The notes under the pieces are model-generated. The model was not told where the DNA came from. It searched no databases and saw nothing but the letters and a program-made list of their open reading frames with translations. Below, in pieces: positions 1-6,569 of a stretch of DNA of 8,120 nt (within the stretch, counting starts at the first letter, position 1; each line of letters starts with the position of its first letter). The position numbers and the translations under genes are program-made. Source of the DNA: an uncultured Pseudomonadota bacterium (GTDB taxonomy: Bacteria; Pseudomonadota; Gammaproteobacteria; Burkholderiales; SG8-41). The stretch spans positions 1 to 8,120 of the forward strand of contig CAMPGR010000148.1 of assembly GCA_946885605.1 (NCBI GenBank), written 5' to 3'.

Positions 1-23
1 CCCGGCAGGATTTGAACCCACGA
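1..23 (-). other. tRNA T-arm-like sequence at window edge
   Basis: Read on the minus strand, these bases contain GGTTCAAATCC, which fits the universal tRNA T-loop (B-box) pattern. It is flanked by GTGGG and CCTGC, which can form a five-pair stem with two G-U wobbles. A tRNA 3' end would continue off the left edge. The bases to the right (24-80) do not give a normal anticodon arm at the expected distance. A D-arm-like string near 90-105 is about 30 bases too far away for an ordinary tRNA. This could be the 3' tail of a tRNA left as an attachment-site copy, an unusual long-variable-arm tRNA, or chance. Confidence 0.25.
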
Positions 24-171
24 TGGGCGCCGATGAATTTGTAGATCTGTTGCATGAACCTGTCCCGGCATCGGCAGACGCCAAGCTGCGCGAAACCGTA
101 TACGGCAGTCCAACCATCAACAGAAATGCGAGGAGCGGCGGCACGGAACCCATGCCGAAAGCCTACCGCAG

Positions 172-327
172 GTGTCGTTCGAATATTTGGACAGCACGGG
201 TTTAGCGGTTTTGGCTTCTTTGCTACATCGACACTTATCGATCTTCTTGGCCCGACAGGCCATAGTTATTTATCGGAGTCCTGACCGTATGGCTGTAGCG
301 CGCGGCATGGCCCCAGTACCGTCATGA
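172..327 (+). pseudogene. Possible STAS-domain remnant
   Basis: The plus-strand frame beginning at GTG 172 encodes SFEYLDSTGLAVLASLLHRH, followed by a less recognisable tail and a TGA at 325-327. The D-S-T-G-L core preceded by a hydrophobic strand and followed by a helix resembles the phospho-acceptor loop of STAS domains (anti-sigma-factor antagonists, MlaB-like proteins). The N-terminal half of such a domain is not visible upstream in any frame, and the 3' part overlaps the minus-strand gene ending at 266. At most this is a fragment of about 25 residues, and a chance match is possible. Apart from this and the T-arm-like sequence, bases 1-265 show no supportable gene. Confidence 0.22.
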
Positions 328-652
328 CCATGATCGCATGGCGTAAATCCGCTGTGTAGCGGAACAGTGCGTGTGGCGCGGTGACCCGTGCTGCAGTTGC
401 GGGCGTAGCAATCGCCTCAACGCGAGGCCGCGGTTCTACATCCGTGGACACCGCCGGCGATTCCGCCCCCGGCTTGCGACCCCAGAGATACTCCGCCGGC
501 TCATCTTCGATCGGTGAAGGCGCTGCTTCTTGCTGCTGCGCTGCCTGGTCCTGCCGCTCTCGTGCGCGTTTCGCCACCTGCTGCATAAAATAGTTGAACA
601 GCAGGTAGCCCACTATAAGCAGCCCGTAGATGAGGAGTTCGTTTTTCCCCAT
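266..652 (-). CDS. Small single-pass membrane protein downstream of floA
   Basis: The protein is 128 residues and I do not recognise a named family. Residues about 5-25 (LLIYGLLIVGYLLFNYFMQQ) form one membrane helix. A short basic, glutamine-rich stretch follows (about 26-45, KRARERQDQAAQQQE), then a proline-, alanine- and glutamate-rich linker (about 45-90). The end is more ordered, with a basic helix and the hydrophobic segment AIMVMTVLGPCRALQPYG near residues 105-123. The ATG at 652 lies 6 bases after the floA stop, so this gene is almost certainly the last of the nfeD-floA operon and its ribosome site falls inside the end of floA. The position suggests a helper or partner of the FloA/NfeD membrane system; that is inference from context. 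The low-complexity linker makes the exact reading less conserved, but length, position and the membrane helix support a real gene. Confidence 0.7.
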   Translation of the reverse strand: MGKNELLIYGLLIVGYLLFNYFMQQVAKRARERQDQAAQQQEAAPSPIEDEPAEYLWGRKPGAESPAVSTDVEPRPRVEAIATPATAARVTAPHALFRYTADLRHAIMVMTVLGPCRALQPYGQDSDK

Positions 653-658
653 GGCAGC

Positions 659-1636
659 CTACTTCTTCTGCGTACCGGGAGTATCCCCAGTGCCCGCAAT
701 CACGCCGCGCATATCCGTATCGGCCTGCAGGTTCTTCATGCGGTAGTAGTCCATGATGCCGAGATTGCCCTGACGGAAGGCTTCCGCCATAGCGCGCGGC
801 ACCTCCGCCTCGGATTCTACGACGCGCGCGCGCATCTCCTGCTCCAGCGCAACCGCCATCGCGCGGCGCTCCTCAGCCTTGGCCTGCGCGATCTGCTTAT
901 CGGCATTGGCCTGGTCAATCTGCAGCTTCGCCCCGATGTTCTCGCCGACGTCCACGTCTGCGATGTCGATCGACAGGATCTCGTAGGCGGTTCCCGCGTC
1001 CAGTCCTTTGGAAAGGATGTGCTTCGAGATGTGGTCTGGGTTCTCGAGCACGCTCTTGTGGTTGGTGGCCGAACCGATGGTGCTTACCATGCCTTCGCCT
1101 ACGCGCGCGATGATCGTCTCCTCGCCCGCGCCACCGACAAGGCGGTCAATGTTGGTGCGCACGGTGACGCGCGAGACGACAATGAGCTGGATGCCGTCTT
1201 TGGCTACCGCGGCGATTTTCGGCGTCTCGATCACCTTAGGCAGCACCGACATCTGCACCGCTTCTAGCACATTGCGCCCGGCGAGGTCGATGGCCGCAGC
1301 GCGCTTGAAAGGAAGCGGGATGTTGGCCTTATCGGCTGAGATCATTGCGTTGACCACCCGAACCACGTTGCCACCGGCGAGATAGTGCGCCTCCAGGTCA
1401 TTTACCGAGAGGTCGAGGCCGGCTTTGACTGCGCTGATGCGCGCGGTGATCACGGTATTTGGCGGGATGCGGCGCAAGCGCATTCCCACCAAAGTGAACA
1501 ACCCTACGTATGCGCCGGAGGCCCAGGCCGCGATCCATAACGGGATGGGCACGAGGTACAACAGCAGGAAAATCGCGACAACGACGACGATCAAAATGCC
1601 CAGTATTCCGGTGAAGCCCGTCTCGATTCCCGTCAT
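659..1636 (-). CDS. floA: Flotillin-like protein FloA
   Basis: The protein has 325 residues, close to the usual length of about 330 for bacterial FloA (YqfA). The N-terminus has a membrane-embedded hairpin of two hydrophobic segments (about 10-29 and 32-51) broken by a V-P-I-P turn. The SPFH-like domain follows (about 55-230), with the characteristic stretch around residues 100-200 ([20 protein letters not shown], then [21 protein letters not shown]). Residues about 238-290 are an alanine- and glutamate-rich helix ([20 protein letters not shown]) that forms the flotillin coiled coil. Flotillins of this type assemble in membrane microdomains and affect membrane fluidity and the organisation of signalling or secretion proteins. 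The ATG overlaps the nfeD stop as ATGA and has a strong Shine-Dalgarno sequence 8 bases upstream, so the two are translationally coupled. Reading frame, length and motifs all look intact. Confidence 0.95.
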   Translation of the reverse strand: MTGIETGFTGILGILIVVVVAIFLLLYLVPIPLWIAAWASGAYVGLFTLVGMRLRRIPPNTVITARISAVKAGLDLSVNDLEAHYLAGGNVVRVVNAMISADKANIPLPFKRAAAIDLAGRNVLEAVQMSVLPKVIETPKIAAVAKDGIQLIVVSRVTVRTNIDRLVGGAGEETIIARVGEGMVSTIGSATNHKSVLENPDHISKHILSKGLDAGTAYEILSIDIADVDVGENIGAKLQIDQANADKQIAQAKAEERRAMAVALEQEMRARVVESEAEVPRAMAEAFRQGNLGIMDYYRMKNLQADTDMRGVIAGTGDTPGTQKK

Positions 1637-3015
1637 GTCTCACTCCTCCTGGTTGTGTTCATTATTTGCCGGACCACTATTCGGTTGCCGTCCACGCGCG
1701 TGACTTCGATCGGAGTGCCCGGCTCGATCGGCTCACCCTCAGACACGACATCGACGCGCGCGCCTTCGATGTCGGCGATTCCCGCCGGACGCAGTGGCGA
1801 AGTCGTGCGTCCGCGCTTTCCGAGCCAGCGCAAATCGCTCTCAGGTGCTGAGCCATATTCCTGTCCCGCGCCCAGGCCGGTGTCGAGAATTAGCCACCGC
1901 CCAAACGGCGTGCGCCGCATATACCGCAACATCAGTAAACTTGCGAGTAGAGCGACAAACAACGCAAAAATGATCCGCCCCGCGGCCAGCATCAAAAACT
2001 CCGGTGTTGCGCCGGTACCGACCACACTCATTACGAGCGCGGCCAGCAGCGCGATGATGCCGAAGATTCCGGCGACACCGAAGCCCGGGACGACAAAGAA
2101 TTCAACAAGCAACAGCGCGATGCCGCCCAACGCGAGCAGCACTTCGCCCCAACCGGCGAGCTGCACCAGCCAATGGCCCCAGAAGAATGCGGCCAAGCTG
2201 CCCACGCCGACCGCGCCCGCGACACCGATGCCGGGCGTACGTAGCTCGATAATGATGCCCAGCATGCCGATCGTCACGAGTAGCGAACTTAGCACCGGAT
2301 GCGTCAGGAAGCGCACCACATTCTCAGCCCAATTAGGCGACACTCTCCTTAATTCCGCGTCCATGATTCCGAGGTGCTCGAGCGCTGCATTCACATTGTC
2401 GGCGCGAAACTCGGCGACCTTGTGCTTCAGCGCCTCGTCGGTGGTGAGCGTAAGGAGCTTGCCCTTTTCGATAACACCGCGGATTGCGACGTCGGGGTCG
2501 ACCATCGCCTCGGCGATGAGCGGCGGCCGCTTACGGCTTTCGGCAGTGGCACGGAATTCCTTCCTGACGTAGGACACCGTTTTTTCCGAGACCGGCTGTG
2601 CGCCGTTTCCCGGCTGTCCGACTTGCACCGGTGTCGCCGCGCCAATTGTCGCGCCCGGCGCCATTACCAGATGCTGCGCGGCGAGCGAGATCAGCGCGCC
2701 CGCTGATATGGCGCGCCGGTTCACGTAGGCAACGGTCGGTACTTTTGCGTTGAGCAGCGCGTCGCGGATCTGCACCGCGGCATCCACGCGCCCCCCGAAC
2801 GTGTTGATCTCCAGCACCACGGCGGCGGCGCCGCCGGCGGTCGCTTCGTCGAGCACGCGCTGCACATAGGGCGCCAGCCCAAGGTCGATGATGCCTTCTA
2901 TGGAGGCGACATGAACGACACGTTTTTGCTCCTGCGCAACAGAAGCGGGAATTGCACAAAGCAGCGCCAACGCAAGGAATAGGAGATTCCAAAACCCTCG
3001 CGTGGAAATTCGCAT
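1633..3015 (-). CDS. nfeD: NfeD-family membrane-bound serine protease (long form)
   Basis: The 460-residue protein is a full-length long NfeD. Residues 1-27 are a signal peptide, with likely cleavage after the A in SVAQEQ. Residues about 30-215 are a ClpP/SppA-like protease domain: [12 protein letters not shown] is the substrate-strand motif, and Ser104 in AISAGA is the probable nucleophile. Lys145 (SEKTVSYV) is the probable general base; the 41-residue spacing equals that of the Ser97-Lys138 dyad of the archaeal homologue PH1510. Four or five membrane helices follow (about 240-258, 264-286, 290-310, 312-333, 345-365). Residues about 405-450 form a C-terminal OB-fold. Members cleave hydrophobic membrane-protein segments (stomatin/flotillin partners), so the following floA is the expected partner. 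No clear Shine-Dalgarno precedes the ATG. The TAAACT 7 bases upstream could be a -10 box of a leaderless or very short-leader message, which is speculative. Confidence 0.95.
   Translation of the reverse strand: MRISTRGFWNLLFLALALLCAIPASVAQEQKRVVHVASIEGIIDLGLAPYVQRVLDEATAGGAAAVVLEINTFGGRVDAAVQIRDALLNAKVPTVAYVNRRAISAGALISLAAQHLVMAPGATIGAATPVQVGQPGNGAQPVSEKTVSYVRKEFRATAESRKRPPLIAEAMVDPDVAIRGVIEKGKLLTLTTDEALKHKVAEFRADNVNAALEHLGIMDAELRRVSPNWAENVVRFLTHPVLSSLLVTIGMLGIIIELRTPGIGVAGAVGVGSLAAFFWGHWLVQLAGWGEVLLALGGIALLLVEFFVVPGFGVAGIFGIIALLAALVMSVVGTGATPEFLMLAAGRIIFALFVALLASLLMLRYMRRTPFGRWLILDTGLGAGQEYGSAPESDLRWLGKRGRTTSPLRPAGIADIEGARVDVVSEGEPIEPGTPIEVTRVDGNRIVVRQIMNTTRRSET
1645..1650 (-). promoter_or_regulatory. 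Shine-Dalgarno sequence of floA
   Basis: The minus strand reads AGGAGG here, 8 bases before the floA ATG at 1636, inside the 3' end of nfeD. Together with the ATGA stop/start overlap at 1633-1636 this shows that floA is translated from the nfeD message and fixes its start codon. Confidence 0.85.
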
Positions 3016-3037
3016 TCGGGTGAGTTTACAGGCTTCC

Positions 3038-3047
3038 GAACTAGTTC
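3038..3047. repeat. Perfect 10-base palindrome upstream of nfeD
   Basis: GAACTAGTTC is a perfect palindrome about 23 bases upstream of the nfeD start, just before the possible -10 box TAAACT on the minus strand. Its position would suit an operator or activator site for the nfeD-floA operon. It does not match the GAAC-N4-GTTC LexA pattern, because its central gap is only 2 bases. A 10-base palindrome can occur by chance, so regulatory meaning is a guess. Confidence 0.25.
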
Positions 3048-3103
3048 AGGCAGTTTTCTCGGACCTGCCGAGCCGCTTCTCTTGATGACGAGCGCGCGAT
3101 CAT

Positions 3104-3649
3104 GTGATCCGCGTTCGCCACCCCGCCTTCGGCACCGAGCGTCAGGCGGGTGAATACCGGCTGGCCAGCATCGATGACGTAGCGTGGCATGTTGAACTGC
3201 TTGATCCATGGATCGGCGATCTGGCAATCGATGACGTCGGCGATGAGACCTTGAAGCCGTTTAAGGATCACCGCCTGCAGGTGGACAAGGTGAGCCTTAC
3301 GACGGTAAATCGGTCTTTAGAGGTAGTGCGGAGGATTCTGAATCTGTGTGCTCGGAGTTTTCGACATCCCAACCGCATGACATGGCTGGAAACGGCCCCT
3401 CTGATCACCGTTGACGTCAAGCTAGCTAAGAAGAAGTCGCGCAAACCCTACCCACTGTCGTGGGAGGAGCAGGATTTTCTCTTTGCAGAACTGCCCGAAG
3501 ACCCGAACCGCCAGATGGCGCTATTCAAAGTCAACACCGGCAACCGCGAAGAAGAGGTCTGCATACTCCGGTGGGAATGGGAAATTGCAGTACCGGAGCT
3601 CAAGACCTCGGTATTTGTGATTCCTGGGCGTTTTGTGAAGAACGGAGTG
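3104..3649 (+). pseudogene. Truncated tyrosine recombinase (phage-type integrase)
   Basis: This is a plus-strand remnant of a site-specific tyrosine recombinase. The core-binding (SAM-like) domain runs from about 3165 to 3400; recognisable pieces are LLDPWIGDLAIDDV, a weakly conserved linker, and TTVNRSLEVVRRILNLCAR. The start of the catalytic domain follows: KPYPLSWEEQDFLFAELP, then FKVNTGNREEEVCILRWEWE, whose Arg is the first catalytic arginine, and VFVIPGRFVKNG, the beta-hairpin lysine region. Homology stops at about 3646-3649, so the HxxR motif and nucleophilic tyrosine are missing and the enzyme cannot work. The usual N-terminal arm is also absent or unrecognisable; the frame is open only from 3089 and the GTG at 3104 has no good ribosome site. 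Downstream codons (3650-3682) are antisense to the ATPase remnant. It marks the area as former mobile or island DNA. Confidence 0.8.
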
Positions 3650-4841
3650 CGTATCTTGTGCTGCGGAGCTATGCGCGCGTAGACCGAAGTCGTGCGCACC
3701 GCGTCGGCGAACGCAGCCTCCTCGAGCCGGTCGAGCTCGAGGCCCGTTAGCACCGGGCTCCTTGTTCGACGATGCCGAGATCCGCAGCGATGCGCGCCGC
3801 GGTGCGCGGATGATCGCCGGTGATCATGATGACGCGTATGCCTGCCCGGTGCGCCTGCTCGATCGCAACCGCGGCCTCGGCGCGCGGCGGATCGATGATG
3901 CCAGCCGTGCCCACGAAAATCAGATCGCACTCGAGCGCTTCGCCCGCTCCCGGTTCTTCGTCCGCGGAGCGGGCGATAGGCAACGGCGAGCGCGCGCAGC
4001 GCGTCGTCGGTGAGCGCGTCGACGTCGGCTAGGATGTGCGCGCGTCGCGTGTCGTCGAGCTCGATCACGTCCACGCCCTCGCGCACCCGCGTGCAGCGCT
4101 TGAGCAGCACGTTCCTTCGGCCGCCTCCATCATTTCGGCGATCGCACCCATCTCGGTCTGCATGCCCGTGGCGGTGACGACGGCGCGGCGCGGTGCCCTG
4201 CGCAACGGCGGTGCCTTTGAACACCATGTTGAAGCGGTCTCCGAGACCAGCGGGTTCGCTAAGCGTTGCAGGATCCTTGATCACTGCGGCGCTCTCGCCT
4301 GTGAGCGAGGCCTCCTGCACACGCAGAGTCGCCGCTTCCACAAGGCGCCGGTCGGCACCGACCGAATCGCCCTCGCCAGCACGAGGAGATCGCCGCGCAC
4401 GAGGTCGCTCGCCGGCACGCGCCGCACCTGCCCGTCGCGCATGGCGGCCGAGGTGACGGCAGTCATCTGCGCAAGCGCCGCCATCGCGTTTTCCGCTTTG
4501 GCTTCCTCTACGTATCCCAGCACAGCGTTCATCACGACGATGATCGCGATCACCATTGCGTCGACGGGCAGACCGCCGGTGCCTTCTATCATCCATGCGA
4601 CGAGCGAGACGCCGATCGCGGCCAGAAGCATATAGATGAGCGGATCCTGGAACTGAGCTAGGACGCGCCGCCGCCATGCGGGCACGGGCGGCGCGGAGCG
4701 CAGCTCGTGGGGTCCATCGTGAGCGAGCCGGCGTGCCACCTCCTCCGAGGAGAGCCCGAGCGCGAGGTCGGTGCCGAGCACCCGCGCCACGTCGCAAGCG
4801 TCCTGCAAGGATGGATTGGCCACTGCGGTCGTGTCAGCCAT
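3650..4841 (-). pseudogene. Degenerate P-type cation-transporting ATPase
   Basis: The remnant belongs to a type II P-type ATPase (calcium, magnesium or proton type). From the ATG at 4841 come the N-terminal cytosolic domain, two membrane helices (LIYMLLAAIGVSLVAWMIEG, then AMVIAIIVVMNAVLGYVEEA) and the first half of the actuator domain. A one-base loss near 4376 shifts the frame; the next frame carries the actuator motif EASLTGES. A one-base gain near 4191 shifts again to VTATGMQTEMGAIAEMMEAA. Near 4115 a large deletion joins this to VLLKRCTRVREG of the nucleotide-binding domain, removing the next helices and the DKTGT phosphorylation site. Another shift near 3965 gives LIFVGTAGIIDPPRAEAA and MITGDHPRTAARIAADLGIV, and a one-base loss near 3753 gives LTGLELDRLEEAAFADAV up to RIAPQHKIR. 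Homology stops at 3650, before the hinge GDGxND and the C-terminal helices. A full protein would be about 850-900 residues. A 449-residue open frame across 3448-4797 is a mixture of true and false frames. Confidence 0.9.
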
Positions 4842-4995
4842 TGCGGGTAGCGCCTTGCTCGCCGTTAGCAGCGTCGGTACTCGCCGCAGCGGTGTTGTGG
4901 TGCCAGTAACCGATCAGCAGGAAGGAAAAGAGGCTCGTGTGACGCCCAGTATCGACCCCATGAACCCGAGCAGAGACTCTGCACGCCCTCTGCAC
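4834..4995 (-). pseudogene. Short membrane-segment reading frame before the ATPase remnant
   Basis: A frame of about 53 codons (possible GTG at 4995, TGA at 4834-4836) ends inside the first codons of the ATPase remnant, so its stop overlaps that start. The only feature is one hydrophobic segment, TSLFSFLLIGYWHHN, followed by an alanine-, asparagine- and glycine-rich tail. No family can be assigned with confidence. It vaguely resembles the single helix of small heavy-metal-associated membrane proteins (DUF2933-like), but the match is too short to rely on. No good ribosome site is visible. It could be the tail of a deleted upstream gene or only leader DNA. The rest of 4842-5018 has no other gene. 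Confidence 0.2.
4970..4982. repeat. Palindrome downstream of dps
   Basis: GCAGAG-A-CTCTGC is a perfect six-base inverted repeat with one central base, 36 bases past the dps stop. On the minus strand GTGCAGAG occurs twice just there (4991-4998 and 4980-4987). No T-run follows, so it is not a standard rho-independent terminator. It may stabilise the 3' end of the dps message or be a protein site. Function is unknown. Confidence 0.3.
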
Positions 4996-5018
4996 TACGG
5001 ACTTGCTGCGAATCTAAG

Positions 5019-5546
5019 TCATTCGACTGCGCGACTCGCCTCGAACAGGAACCATACGCGCTTCTCTGCTTCGTCGATCCAGACTTCCAGCAGGCTGGCT
5101 GTCGCTACGTCCTGGTGCTCGTCCGCGAGCTCGTGCGCTTCTCGCATGACATTCGCGAGCGTTTTATTGTCGTCCATGAGCTCGCGCAGCATATCGCCCG
5201 CGGGAACGAAGTCCCGATCGTCGTCCTGCACGCGCTGCAGTCTCGAAATATTTCCAATCGAGCGCAGCGTGGCCCCACCGATCTTTCTCACGCGCTCCGC
5301 GAGTCCATCGGTGACCGCCAGAATCTCCGTCGCCTGTTCGTCGAACAACAGGTGGTAGTCGCGGAAATGCGGGCCGCTCACGTGCCAGTGAAAGTTCTTG
5401 GTCTTCAGATACAGCGCGAACGTATCGGCCAATACTTTGTTGAGAGCTTCGGTAAGTGCCGTCACCGCGTCCAGGGGGAGCGCGTTCGGCGTATTCAGTG
5501 CTTCGGGCGCCGTGCTTCGGCGCCCGCTTGTCGTGGTTGCAGTCAT
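5019..5546 (-). CDS. dps: Dps-family ferritin-like DNA-protection protein
   Basis: Dps proteins form dodecamers that oxidise and store iron using hydrogen peroxide and shield DNA under oxidative or starvation stress. The 175-residue protein has the four-helix ferritin core from about residue 25 to 170. The ferroxidase site is complete and lines up with E. coli Dps at a constant offset of two: His53, His65 and Asp69 (in the stretch NFHWHVSGPHF to HLLFDE), then Asp80 and Glu84 (TDGLAER). The N-terminal tail (1-22) is rich in Thr, Ser and Pro, with only two adjacent arginines and no lysine, so DNA binding by the tail as in E. coli may be weak. The start is supported by AGGAGA 6 bases upstream of the ATG. 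The gene follows the pirin gene by 57 bases in the same direction and may share its message. It looks intact. Confidence 0.95.
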   Translation of the reverse strand: MTATTTSGRRSTAPEALNTPNALPLDAVTALTEALNKVLADTFALYLKTKNFHWHVSGPHFRDYHLLFDEQATEILAVTDGLAERVRKIGGATLRSIGNISRLQRVQDDDRDFVPAGDMLRELMDDNKTLANVMREAHELADEHQDVATASLLEVWIDEAEKRVWFLFEASRAVE

Positions 5547-5603
5547 GATCAGTCTCCTGAATGTTGGTTGTTCGTCAATGAGCCGCCGTGGCAGCCCGCC
5601 GAC

Positions 5604-6302
5604 TCATGCGAGATCGAACAAAAGGATCTCGGCGTTATTGCCTTCCGAGAGTGAGAGTTTCCTCTCATCGGCGACCTTTACGCCGTCGCCGCCGCGCAAT
5701 CGCTGCCCGTTCAGGCTGGCCTCACCGCGCGCAACGTGCACGTACGCTCGGCGACCCGGCGTGATTTCGTGCTCGACTCGTTCGCCGCCATCAAGCAGCG
5801 CCGCGTATACGCTCGCATCCTGCCCGATCTTGAGGGAGCCTTCGCGGCCGTCTTGCGAAACGAGTAACCGCAGCCGACCCCGCTTCTCGGCCGTATCGAA
5901 GAACTTCTGCTGATAGCCAGCGGGCGCGCCGGTGAACTTCGGCACGATCCAGATCTGGAGGAAATGCACGGGATTGTCACGCGAGGGGTTGAACTCGCTA
6001 TGTCGTATGCCTGTGCCGGCACTCATGACCTGGACGTCGCCCGGCCGAATTACCGCACCCGTGCCAGTAGAGTCCTTGTGCTCCAACTCGCCTTCGAGCA
6101 CATACGAGATGATCTCCATGTCGCGATGCGCGTGAGTCGGAAAACCCTGCCCCGGCTGCACGTTGTCATCGTTGATCACGCGTAGCGCGCCCCAGCCCAT
6201 CTGTTCAACGTCGTAGTAATCCGCAAATGAAAACGTGTGATAGCTGTCCAGCCACCCGTGGTGGGCGTGTCCGCGTTCTGCGGCTTTGCGTAACGTCATC
6301 AT
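5604..6302 (-). CDS. Pirin-family cupin (quercetin 2,3-dioxygenase-like, YhhW type)
   Basis: This is a bicupin of the pirin family, whose bacterial members (YhhW) are metal-dependent and can oxidise quercetin in vitro; physiological substrates are largely unknown. The 232-residue length is typical. Numbering from the ATG at 6302, the metal ligands are His57 and His59 (THAHRDME) and His101 and Glu103 (GIRHSEF), the same positions as in E. coli YhhW. The first cupin spans about 10-125 and the second, degenerate one about 130-230. An in-frame GTG at 6317 extends the frame by five codons. The ATG at 6302 is preferred because GAGGAG lies 7 bases before it and the GTG is part of that ribosome site. 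The upstream region carries the bipartite element shared with the dioxygenase gene at 7151. dps follows 57 bases downstream. Confidence 0.93.
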   Translation of the reverse strand: MMTLRKAAERGHAHHGWLDSYHTFSFADYYDVEQMGWGALRVINDDNVQPGQGFPTHAHRDMEIISYVLEGELEHKDSTGTGAVIRPGDVQVMSAGTGIRHSEFNPSRDNPVHFLQIWIVPKFTGAPAGYQQKFFDTAEKRGRLRLLVSQDGREGSLKIGQDASVYAALLDGGERVEHEITPGRRAYVHVARGEASLNGQRLRGGDGVKVADERKLSLSEGNNAEILLFDLA

Positions 6303-6369
6303 ATCCAGGCTCCTCACTCAAGCACCGTGCGAGCCGTGTGCGCGCTGCACGCGACTCTTTACGCTCGGT

Positions 6370-6389
6370 CATTAGTCATACGGCTAATG
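6370..6389. promoter_or_regulatory. Inverted repeat in the pirin upstream region
   Basis: CATTAG and CTAATG flank an 8-base spacer, forming a perfect six-base inverted repeat. Its right arm is inside the GCTAATGTAA arm of the 33-base element, so the pirin gene has three CTAAT/ATTAG half-sites spread over 6370-6415. That spacing suits a LysR-type regulator with an upstream recognition site and a second site near the promoter, though no regulator gene is in the window. A possible -10 box (TATGAC, minus strand, 6375-6380) lies inside the spacer. Confidence 0.45.
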
Positions 6390-6415
6390 TAATCGTCGTG
6401 GAAGCGTTTGATTAG
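6383..6415 (-). promoter_or_regulatory. Bipartite element upstream of pirin gene (copy 1)
   Basis: On the plus strand this is GCTAATGTAA, a 12-base gap, then CGTTTGATTAG. The same two arms with the same gap occur at 8088-8120 upstream of the dioxygenase gene, with one mismatch in 21 arm positions, while the gap bases differ. The outer CTAAT and ATTAG halves are inverted with 22 bases between them. The element ends about 81 bases before the pirin ATG. Conserved arms around an unconserved gap are what a dimeric or tetrameric DNA-binding regulator leaves; LysR-type control is likely but inferred. Confidence 0.55.
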
Positions 6416-6436
6416 CCGGCGCCGCTGGGAATCTTT

Positions 6437-6452
6437 GTGCAGTTCATTGCAC
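6437..6452. repeat. Inverted repeat between pirin and the reductase remnant
   Basis: GTGCA and TGCAC flank six bases, a perfect five-base inverted repeat in otherwise gene-free DNA (6416-6531). It could be an operator for a lost divergent gene or a weak hairpin. There is no T-run. No coding frame in 6416-6569 is supportable. Confidence 0.25.
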
Positions 6453-6531
6453 TATCCCGTGCGGTGTCACAAGGTACGCTGCTGCACAAACAATTAATCT
6501 ACCTGTCGGATGCGGCACCCGCGTTGCCATC

Positions 6532-6562
6532 TTTGCCGTAAGGGCACCAGTCTTTCGGCAAA
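6532..6562 (-). repeat. Hairpin-forming inverted repeat after the reductase remnant
   Basis: TTTGCCG (6532-6538) and CGGCAAA (6556-6562) form a perfect seven-base stem with a 17-base loop. It starts 7 bases beyond the pseudogene stop at 6570-6572 in the direction of transcription. The place suits the end of the dioxygenase-reductase transcript, but the loop is long and no T-run follows, so a rho-independent terminator is not proven. Confidence 0.35.
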
Positions 6563-6569
6563 TGCTGTG

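Noticed and set aside
1..110. Complete tRNA or tmRNA gene
   Set aside because: Only the T-arm fits; the D-arm-like string is too far away, no anticodon stem forms, and no matching acceptor 5' strand was found.
245..262. GGCC-type hairpin after the small membrane gene as a terminator
   Set aside because: The stem is only about five pairs and no T-run follows on the minus strand.
530..1267. 245-codon plus-strand open frame
   Set aside because: It lies antisense to floA, has no recognisable motifs and no ribosome site, and owes its length to GC-rich codon structure on the other strand.
1655..2572. 305-codon plus-strand open frame
   Set aside because: It is antisense to nfeD; the composition is rich in Ser, Pro, Thr and Arg, as expected of a shadow frame, with no domain signal.
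3041..3271. 76-codon minus-strand open frame
   Set aside because: It is antisense to the integrase core-binding region, which has the recognisable family motifs.
3448..4797. 449-codon minus-strand open frame as one gene
   Set aside because: Only parts match the ATPase; the rest are arginine-rich out-of-frame translations, and its end is antisense to the integrase.
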